Shown: piece by piece, positions 56,801 through 64,000 of the stretch | Layout: each line of letters opens with the position of its first letter | Numbering within the stretch: position 1 is the first letter of the stretch | DNA from: Amanita rubescens | Lineage: Eukaryota > Basidiomycota > Agaricomycetes > Agaricales > Amanitaceae | Direction of reading: 5' to 3' | DNA: 64,000 nucleotides | Assembly: GCA_015039365.1 (NCBI GenBank) | Contig: WION01000082.1 | Coordinates: 62,001-126,000 of the forward strand | Position numbers and translations under genes: made by a program | Notes under the pieces: model-generated | The model's input: only the letters and a program-made list of their open reading frames with translations | What the model was told of the DNA's origin: nothing | The model's database searches: none

Positions 56801-58440
56801 TTACTGGTTGTGGATAGGTTAGGAACCCTGTTAATAACGATTAAATCAACTTTGCAACAGTAGACGTTGGGTTATTGCCCACCATGCGATTAATGTATAA
56901 TCCGCATGATAATCCCAGACCGGGCAACCAGGCCAATGAAGACCCGAGGGCAAAGGAGTATATTTTATTGTCGAATGTATTCTCACTGTAGTATATAGCT
57001 CTGTCTATTTCATTTTAGATATTAGTACATCAGAATTGGAGATACGAACGGCAAATTGGCCTGGAACGATCTATAACTTAGCATGCAGCAAGGGTATCAA
57101 CGAACGCACCTATCAGTACAAGCACGAGGAACACCAGAACTGTAGAAAAATCATTGCATGCTTGAGCCGTCTGCTAATGTCTGCTTACGATGACGATTTC
57201 GATTATAAAGTGCATGCACCCGTAACATCAGTATCGAGTTCGAAAGTGTCGTAAATATCATAGGTCCTCCACTATCTGTCATTAGATATTAACGCACAAT
57301 AGGGCCGCATGGTAACATACAAGGTCAACCACGTATAGTACCGTCGACATCTTCATGGACATTAATTATGGAGGTCGCCATAAACTCCTCGAACTCACGT
57401 CTAATAAGGAGATTGTGTTAGATCACGTCAAACAATTACATATCAAGACATACGTCATACGAGTTGTTCTCCCTTAGAGAGACTGTCAAATCTATTAGTC
57501 ACGGCCTCCATAGAGGCAGTCATGACTCGCAAATTGTTATGGTTCTGCGGCAGTAGTCAATATTGTCAACTGAGTAACAGCGTCCACGGCTTACGCAATA
57601 TAGACTAAGCCATAGTATCGAACGCAAAAGTATGCGACTTTCGGGAAGGACCACCTCTCACTACAACAAGTTGAATTGAATCATTACGTCACGGCAGCAT
57701 TCGGTCATTCACCTCCACATATAGGTTATCTGTGGGACTCAGTCAATGCCTGGGTATGAACCGGTTGATATTTCAATTCACCTCACGACCGAGGGTCAAA
57801 AAGACATCGTAGGTGAGAAAGGCAAATGATGCCACTGAGAGATATAAGTGTGGAAAACATGGAACTAAAGAAACACACGACACCGATCCCATAATTTACT
57901 GCCTGAACTAAAAGATATTCGTCGACGAGGCTTTGTTCCAGAGAATTGACCGGCATAGCAGTGGGAAGCAGTGTATCCAGGTTTATGTACGTTTGCTGTA
58001 TCCGTTTCAGCTATGAAAATACCGCTAATCACCCCTTTGGATACCATTTATGAAGATACGATCGAGGTACATAGTCACGTATATCAGTGACTGGCACCTT
58101 CAAATGGAGAGCAACGATGACCTCACGGTAAATTTGGAAACGGTATAACGGGGCCATCCATACACGATAACCAGGGAGTTTCAATAAACATTGCGGAGGC
58201 GTCGGTGTCCCGCGGTCTGGATTTAGCGTGGGTCAAGCGGAGTCAGCGGGAGTCGTAGTTTGTATAATCGGTGGAATCCAACCTGCTCGTAGAATCTCCG
58301 CCAGGGCCCATTACGTCCCCAGGAAAAATGTACCCGTCCATAACGCTGAAACTATTCGTACAGCTGCGGTTCGTGAACCGGCACTTTTGCTGTTTGGGTG
58401 ATGGTAGTACGGCCTCAAAAGTGCGACAAACAAACAATAT
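53809..58440. other. 4.6-kb stretch without a supported gene
   Basis: Several short open frames (53674-54045, 54042-54410, 54456-54857, 55710-55910, 57036-57254) overlap on both strands and show no recognisable domain or convincing spliced continuation. From about 55.4 to 58.2 kb base composition is mildly AT-rich. A tRNA-like A box/B box pair lies at about 54280-54367. I cannot exclude short or non-coding genes. Confidence 0.45.
54278..54367 (+). other. tRNA-like sequence, probably a relic
   Basis: Shows GGATGGCTAAGTGGTTGGGA (A-box TGGCTAAGTGG) and GTTCGAATCC (B box) at plausible spacing for a long-variable-arm tRNA, and possible acceptor pairing GGCAG/CTGCC. The T stem (AGATG against CCCGC) does not pair and I could not fold a proper anticodon arm, so it is likely not functional. 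Confidence 0.25.
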
Positions 58441-58451
58441 GTGTCATCATC

Positions 58452-59075
58452 ATGCCATTCGGCGAAGTCGTTTGGATCGCCAGGCTCGAGGAAATCGTGG
58501 GAAGCACGAACTTTTTAATGCACTAACCGACCCATATCGATCGCCAACCTCGACCCTGCCAACGAAAACATACGCCATGGACACTTATGGCCTTGGGCCC
58601 AACGGTGGCATGCTGTATTGTATGGAGTATCTGGACGCAAATTTTCATTGGTTGGAGGAATTGGGCCTGACGCACATGTGCTGTTTGACCTCCCCGGCCA
58701 AGTCGAGCTAAGCACAAGCCATGACGGTATCAAATAAATTGACGAAGATTGGTTTTCGAGTGAGTACGTGGTCCAATGGAAGTTTCGAAGAATGCCTTAC
58801 TCACGACGGATCGCCGCAGTGCATCTCTACGACGCACATTATGTTATGTGCCTCAAAACACGTGTCGCTCAGGGCGATGCTTCATCTTGAGCTCCCCCAC
58901 ATCAACGTCCTTTCGAAGATGGATCTTATCACGCAGTACGGGGATCTAGGTGCGTCGACTCTTGACCCTCCACTTGATTCTTGACTTAATTCCTTTGCAG
59001 ATTTCAATCTAGAATACTATACAAGACCTTTCCTACCTCGAAAACGCGCTGTCTGCCTCCCTCCCTAAATTCGCC
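58452..59075 (+). pseudogene. GPN2-like: GPN-loop GTPase 2 relic
   Basis: MPFGEVV at about 58455 is followed by sequence where the GPPGSGKST P-loop should be but is not. Then KHELFNALT, YAMDTYGLGPNGGMLYCMEY (the GPN loop) and LPHINVLSKMDLITQYGDL (SKMD base motif) are recognisable, with a further exon after a GTGCGT...TTTGCAG intron. The frame shifts at EELG/PDAHVLF near 58657, a stop follows GIK, and codons are missing around 58735-58850. A decayed copy of a gene for RNA polymerase II assembly. Confidence 0.75.
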
Positions 59076-59265
59076 GCGCCCAACATGTCACTTATATCTT
59101 GATTGATGCATTGTGAGAGGAAGCCGTAACCAGAGGAATGGTGTTGGAGAACCTGGTCTAGGAAAGCTGTGGGCGGGAGGGGGCAGACGGACACGACAGT
59201 TTGGAAAAACATGACATCACGTGTTGCGGGAACGAGCGTCTATTGCAGCTTTTGGGCGGGAGTAC

Positions 59266-62200
59266 ATGTCCAGTGTTACGAGCGTCCTGCCCCAGTCCGC
59301 GGAAACTGCCACCGCAGTTTTTGACCTTCAAGCTTCAAGGCTTCAGCGAACCCAAATCCCTGATAATCAGACGTCTGTCTCAACACACATGCAATTCGTA
59401 CAATGCGAGTTTACTGCCGTCGCGGGAAACTACAATCGGTACACAAATCAGCTACCTGATGACGGTAAGTATAGACTTCTTGTCACGTTCCGGCTTCTTA
59501 CCCACGTCTCGATGCCGAACAGTCCTGAAAGACCTTTGCGATAAAGACTCGGAGGATCGCGCAGAATTTGGAAGAGTGAAGGATGACACAATTGCGTATC
59601 CGGACGCCGGACAGTGGATTCTCCAACGCCAAGAGTATAAAATGTGGAAGCAGGGTCAATTGCGATTGCTTTGGTTAAAGGGTATACGTAGGTGTCAGGT
59701 CCTTGTACATTCCACAATTGCTTAACCGTCTGAACAGCCGGTGCAGGAAAAACGGTCCTCACGTAAGGCATAACCACTTGACTCATCATGGTCATACGAT
59801 CCATTCTTCACACAGCTCTGTTGTTATCGAGGATGTTAAGGGAGCTCTGGGATGTCAATATATCTACGGTTTTTGTGACCAGTTAAACGGCAAAAAACGT
59901 AAACCAACAAATCTCCTTTGCAGTTTGCTCGGACAGCTCTTGAAACGGACTTCTACTGGAGATCCAAAGGCCTTAAGCATACTGCGCAATCAGTGCGAGA
60001 TGAAGTCCCTGTTCCAGATTGGTGACCTTACGAACCTCATCATGGAGTTATCACCGGCGACTGAGAAGACTTTTGTGGTAATTGATGGGTTAGACAAATG
60101 CGATTCTCTCGACATATTGCTGCCCCATCTCTTGGAACTGGCAAAGAAGCTATATGTCTTCGTCAGCAGTCGGGATCATCCCGACATTCGACATCATTTC
60201 CAAGATCAGACCCATTACATGATCAGCGCGGATGATATCAGGCACGACGTACAGCAATTTGTGAAGATGGAGGTCGAAAAGATCAGCAGAATCAATCCAG
60301 ATGTTGTTGATTTTATTGATTTTATTGTCGATAGCTTGACATCGGGGGCTGAAGGAACGTAAGTAAGAGTGCGACTGTACTGCCTACTACCGCTTAAACC
60401 CTTCAGTTTTCTTTGGCCGCTTTATCATATCGAAGAACTCAAAAACAACTCGCTTACAGCCGCGGAGATTAAAAGGTCACCGGAAGGGTTGCCACAAAGC
60501 TTCGAAAATATGGTTAAAAGGGAATTTGAAGCGATTCATGATCGTTTTCATCTCGTTCTCAAACTAGTCCTATGCGCGAAGAGGCCTCTTACCCTCCTCG
60601 AGTTGGCTGAAGGCGTTGCGACCGATAAGATGGAACGCGTATGGAACGCGTCAAACGTAGTCGAGAATCCCATGCTGCTCGTCGACCGCTGCGCAAATCT
60701 CCTTGTTTGTTTTCCTCACCCAGAGCGAGATATGTTGCAAATCGTTGCTCCCTTCCACGAGTCTGTTAAAAGATCCCTGCTGGCGGGCCGTAATGAACCT
60801 AAGAGAAGCAAAACGTTTTATCGGCCAGATGTGCATATCCAGCTCGCCAGGCTATGCCTGACTTATTTAAAGCTCAAAGCCATGAGAGAATTTCCGTCTC
60901 TCTTATCCGACATTTCGGACCACCCGTTCGCGGAGTACGCTATTACGGGATGGCTTGATCACATTCGCGCATCTGGCACGGCCGAGATGGCAAAGGAATT
61001 TCAGGAATTCCTAGCTCCGGGATCGGCTACGTTCGAAATATGGAGACACCTATTCGCGGGGTGGTCAGGAACGTATGCATCCTCGAAAGTTTTAGACCAC
61101 TTGGAATACCTTGATCCGGCTCATCTGGCCGTCTGGTTTAATCTCCCAAAGATCATACCGCAATTTAGCAGCGATCAACTCTGCACAGAAGACTATAGAG
61201 GGCTAAGCACTCTCCACGTCGCGATGGAGATATCGAGTTTCATTGACGTTCAAGTTATCACCAGCCTACTCCCAGAGGTCGACGTCGACCAAGTCACTAA
61301 AGATGGTAATACCGCCTTACATATCGCCGCCTCGCACTTGCAGTCTAATGGACGGGTAGTCGACAAACTCTGTGAAGCAGGAGCAGAAGTTGACAAACCG
61401 GATAAAGAGGGACGAACACCCCTCCATCTAGCAATGTTGAATCCCGGAACCGCAATGCCTTGCATTATTCCCCTGTTGTCCCAGAAGGCTGATCCGAATG
61501 CTCTAGATTCTTCTTGGAAAACGCCTCTTCATATCGCCGCCGCTGCACCCGGGTACGTAACGAACAGGCAATCTGGCAACCATCGGGCACAAACTGTGGC
61601 CGAATATCAAAGAGGGATGAAGGCCTTGTTAACGTATAACGCCGACGTACAATCTATGGATCGAGATCGTAATACTCCACTTCATCTCGCTGCAAGCGTT
61701 GTCAATCCGTTTGGGGTACAACTTCTATTGAAGAATGGAGCATTTGTGGACACTTTTAACGGTGCTGGGTACACACCACTCCACCTCGCGATAAACTGTA
61801 ACTTGCTAAACACACGCTGGAGCATATTGGAGACCCCAGAGTTAAGAGATCAAAGATTGACCATAGAACACCTCCTTCGTCACTCCGCTGATGTCAACAA
61901 ACCTAGCAAATCCAGCGCCGACTCAAAAGGATCCTCATTGCACTTAGCAGCGCGGTCGTGTTGCAACGAGGTCATCTTCACGCTTTTAATCAAGCATGGC
62001 GCTTTTGTTGATTCACAAGATGCAGAAGGCGCCACTCCGTTTCATCGTGCCGCCGCAATGGCGCCAATCAAGAACCCGAACGAGCACCCCAAGCGGTGGA
62101 GCGTATCGTGGATGGCTCTCAGACAAATAATTTGCAAGCTACTCAGCACAGCCCAATGCGACCTGTCCCAATTGCAGCAGATTGCGGAGGCGGTCCTTGG

Positions 62201-62495
62201 TCTTATAATGCCCAAATATCCCAATACCGCCCCGATACTTCAGGAGATAGATAGTTTGGAGCCGGAACATCCATTCGCGACGTGGTTCGAGCACGTGAGG
62301 GAGCAACTTTGCTCTGCCGGTGCGCAGAAGGTGCCAGCGACCCGAATGAAAAGCCCAGACGTTTTGACCTTTACCATGAAATTTTGGTCCTCGTGGATCC
62401 ACAGCAATATCGGATCAATATCATCGAAACGAGCCATACTATATACCTTGTACAGCGAGTGGACAAGAATTTCAAAGTTACTTCAGAAGCCATAA
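59266..62495 (+). CDS. NACHT-ankyrin STAND protein
   Basis: Five exons in phase, 59266-59464, 59523-59681, 59738-59762, 59816-60358 and 60407-62495; 1,004 codons. N-terminal region MSSVTSVLPQSAETATAV; VLKDLCDKDSEDRAEF; LRLLWLKG joined through a 25-bp exon carrying the Walker A core AGAGKTVLT; Walker B TFVVIDGLDKCD (about 60.08 kb); FVSSRDHPDIR; then FEAIHDRFHLVLKLVL. Ankyrin repeats run from about 61.2 kb (GNTALHIAASHL, GRTPLHLAMLNP, TPLHIAAAAPGYV, NTPLHLAASVV, YTPLHLAINC, SSLHLAARSC). The C-terminal domain (RWSVSWMALRQIICKLL, FTMKFWSSWIHSNIG) is shared with the neighbour at 62.7-64 kb. An NLR-like receptor; the P-loop and Walker B are intact. Confidence 0.87.
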
Positions 62496-62728
62496 CTATT
62501 TCATACTGATATGCTTTACTTTCCGTACAGGTTCCTTTCTATGTCACTTACTCGGTTATCGCGCTATCGTACATCTCCTGTCTTGTGAACGACCTTTGTA
62601 TTGTACAAGTTGAAGGAATATTGAGTCATACACGGGGATCACTGTCATGATTAGGTGCCTTAGTAATTTCGGAGAGAGTAGTAAATGTGGGAGAACTTGC
62701 TGGAATCAAATTGTGCCTTTCGTTACGA

Positions 62729-64000
62729 CTAGGAGAGCAACTTGGCAATCTCTGACCATGCTACATATGCTGCCGCCAACGATGTGTCGTCGTCTTTATC
62801 TTGACTTTCTGCAAGCATCCAATGATAATTGGAAATCCAAGATGCCCAAGATTCCATTGCGAAGCGTAAGGTACCGTAAACCTTGCTTGTTTCCGCTAGA
62901 TTGATGCTAGCGCCTTGGGGCCGTAACAGATTCGAAACCTCTTTTACCCATGTCGTGTGCAGATGATCAGGCCGCGTAGGCTCTACTAATTCATAATCCA
63001 TCCCAGGGGAATATCGCGTGACAATATTAGGATAATGACTCCGCAAGGTCTCGCAGACTTTGTCGGCAACTTCACGCAACATCTGCGAGTCTTCGCTGTT
63101 CTTGATTGAGAACTGGATTATCTGTCTGAATGCGACCCATGAAATACGCCATTGACCTTCAACGTCATTTGCATTCAAAACGGGGCCCATTTTAACAGCT
63201 AGGTGTAAAGGAGTAGCATTTTCATTGTCGGTTGCGTCCACTATTGCACCATGTTGTACAAGAGCACTGAAGATGGTTAGGTCACAGCGAAAGCACGCCG
63301 CAATGTGTAATGGGGTCCGGTCACTTTGGTTTGTGGCGTTGACATTAGAATCGTGATTGGCAAGCAAGCATTTGATAGTGCATGCATGATCATCACTTTC
63401 TTGGAGAGGGAATCGGATCAACGACGAATCTGGAGTCATATGTGCAATCGCCAGGTGTATTGGTGTGTCATAGTGATCGTTACGGGCGATAATTGATGCT
63501 CCTCGTTGCAGCAATAACTTCACTGCGAATGCATTCGCATTTTTAGCGGCGATGTGCAAGGGAGTTTCGTTTGCATCGTCTCGGGATTCAATATCTGCTC
63601 CACGTTCCAATAAAATGCGTAATATCTGCTTGTGCTCTTCTGCACTTGATCCTTGACATTCAGGACCTGTGAATCGCCTCTTAAAGATATACGCAGGGGC
63701 AGCGGAAGCCAGGTGTAGGGGTGTACGTGAAAATGCATCTCGAGCGTTGATATCAACTTCGCCGCTCTGCAGCAGCGCAGATATTGATGACAAAGCATGC
63801 TCGGGCTCGGTCAGCATCAGTATTAGATGCAAAGGTGTCCGGCCTGCCCTGTCCCGGGCATTTACATTTGCACCCGCTTTTACAAGTCGTTGAATGATTG
63901 TCGGTGCCTTTGCAGATTTAGAGATGGCAATATGGAGAGCCGTATCGCCCTGTCTACTGAGACTGTTGACGTCAATTTTGCCCAGTAGGCAATCCATCAC
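62729..64000 (-). CDS. NACHT-ankyrin paralogue, C-terminal part (runs off the window)
   Basis: Open minus-strand frame from the window edge to the stop at 62729. Ankyrin repeats (GDTALHIAISKSAK, GRTPLHLILML, RTPLHLASAAPAYIF, ETPLHIAAKNANAF, TPIHLAIAHM, TPLHIAACFRCDL, TPLHLAVKMGPV) are followed by RWRISWVAFRQIIQFS and ESWASWISNYHW, the same C-terminal domain as the gene at 59.3-62.5 kb. The NACHT domain is expected beyond 64000. The two genes converge with about 230 bp between stops, an inverted duplication. Confidence 0.85.
   Translation of the reverse strand: MMDCLLGKIDVNSLSRQGDTALHIAISKSAKAPTIIQRLVKAGANVNARDRAGRTPLHLILMLTEPEHALSSISALLQSGEVDINARDAFSRTPLHLASAAPAYIFKRRFTGPECQGSSAEEHKQILRILLERGADIESRDDANETPLHIAAKNANAFAVKLLLQRGASIIARNDHYDTPIHLAIAHMTPDSSLIRFPLQESDDHACTIKCLLANHDSNVNATNQSDRTPLHIAACFRCDLTIFSALVQHGAIVDATDNENATPLHLAVKMGPVLNANDVEGQWRISWVAFRQIIQFSIKNSEDSQMLREVADKVCETLRSHYPNIVTRYSPGMDYELVEPTRPDHLHTTWVKEVSNLLRPQGASINLAETSKVYGTLRFAMESWASWISNYHWMLAESQDKDDDTSLAAAYVAWSEIAKLLS

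Overview
The window is nuclear DNA of a filamentous fungus, almost certainly a mushroom-forming basidiomycete (Agaricomycetes). The evidence is introns of about 50-60 bp in nearly every gene, a Ppo-type oxylipin synthase, several NACHT/NB-ARC STAND genes, a DUF6589/RecQ-like transposon and F-box-like families. Two single-copy housekeeping-type genes are complete or nearly so: a HEATR5/LAA1-like trafficking protein at 11.2-18.5 kb and a Ppo fatty-acid oxygenase at 33-38 kb. Most of the rest is accessory: STAND receptors, duplicated and broken genes, and one transposon with perfect ends.

Layout. 0-5.3 kb: a P-loop GTPase gene whose C-terminal part is split into about 50 exons of one codon each. 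5.3-7.3 kb: decayed copies of a LAA1 5' end, a related GTPase and a metallophosphoesterase. 7.36-9.75 kb: a deletion-derivative DNA transposon (99-bp perfect inverted repeats, 9-bp target duplication). 9.8-11.1 kb: two divergent unknown genes. 11.2-18.5 kb: LAA1. 18.9-20.1 kb: a secreted DUF4430-like gene and a relic copy. 21-22.8 kb: an orphan DDI1 protease fragment and a MYND-finger gene. 23.2-27.3 kb: a NACHT-WD40 gene with two frameshifts. 27.8-32.6 kb: a second, opposite-strand GTPase gene with another single-codon-exon array. 33-38.1 kb: Ppo. 38.2-41 kb: an F-box fragment and a gag-like gene. 42.3-45.7 kb: an NB-ARC-TPR gene. 45.8-49.5 kb: a rearranged duplicate of the Ppo/F-box segment. 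49.9-53.8 kb: a BTB relic, a small secreted protein and another F-box-like gene. 53.8-58.4 kb: nothing convincing. 58.4-64 kb: a GPN2 relic and two convergent NACHT-ankyrin paralogues.

Main discovery candidate. In both GTPase genes the reading frame runs through the G domain and an exon ending in a conserved F-P-H motif. It then enters an array in which an intron of about 50-105 bp recurs after almost every codon. Each unit reads acceptor AG, exactly three bases, donor GT(G/A)AGT. In the first gene 48 of 49 array exons are 3 nt and one is 6 nt; the second gene has about 45 such positions. The flanking intron sequence is near-constant in the 3' half of each array, while the three bases between the splice sites vary. 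No stop codon appears among about 94 of them. Entry and exit phases are both 0, and the first array joins an open C-terminal exon set ending in a clean stop. I infer a gene family whose tail is assembled from single-codon microexons; RNA evidence is needed.

The two arrays and the NB-ARC-TPR gene are also AT-rich and CpG-poor compared with the rest of the window. The mix of STAND receptors (three architectures), GTPases and gene debris resembles a fast-evolving self/non-self recognition region, but that functional reading is inference from family knowledge.
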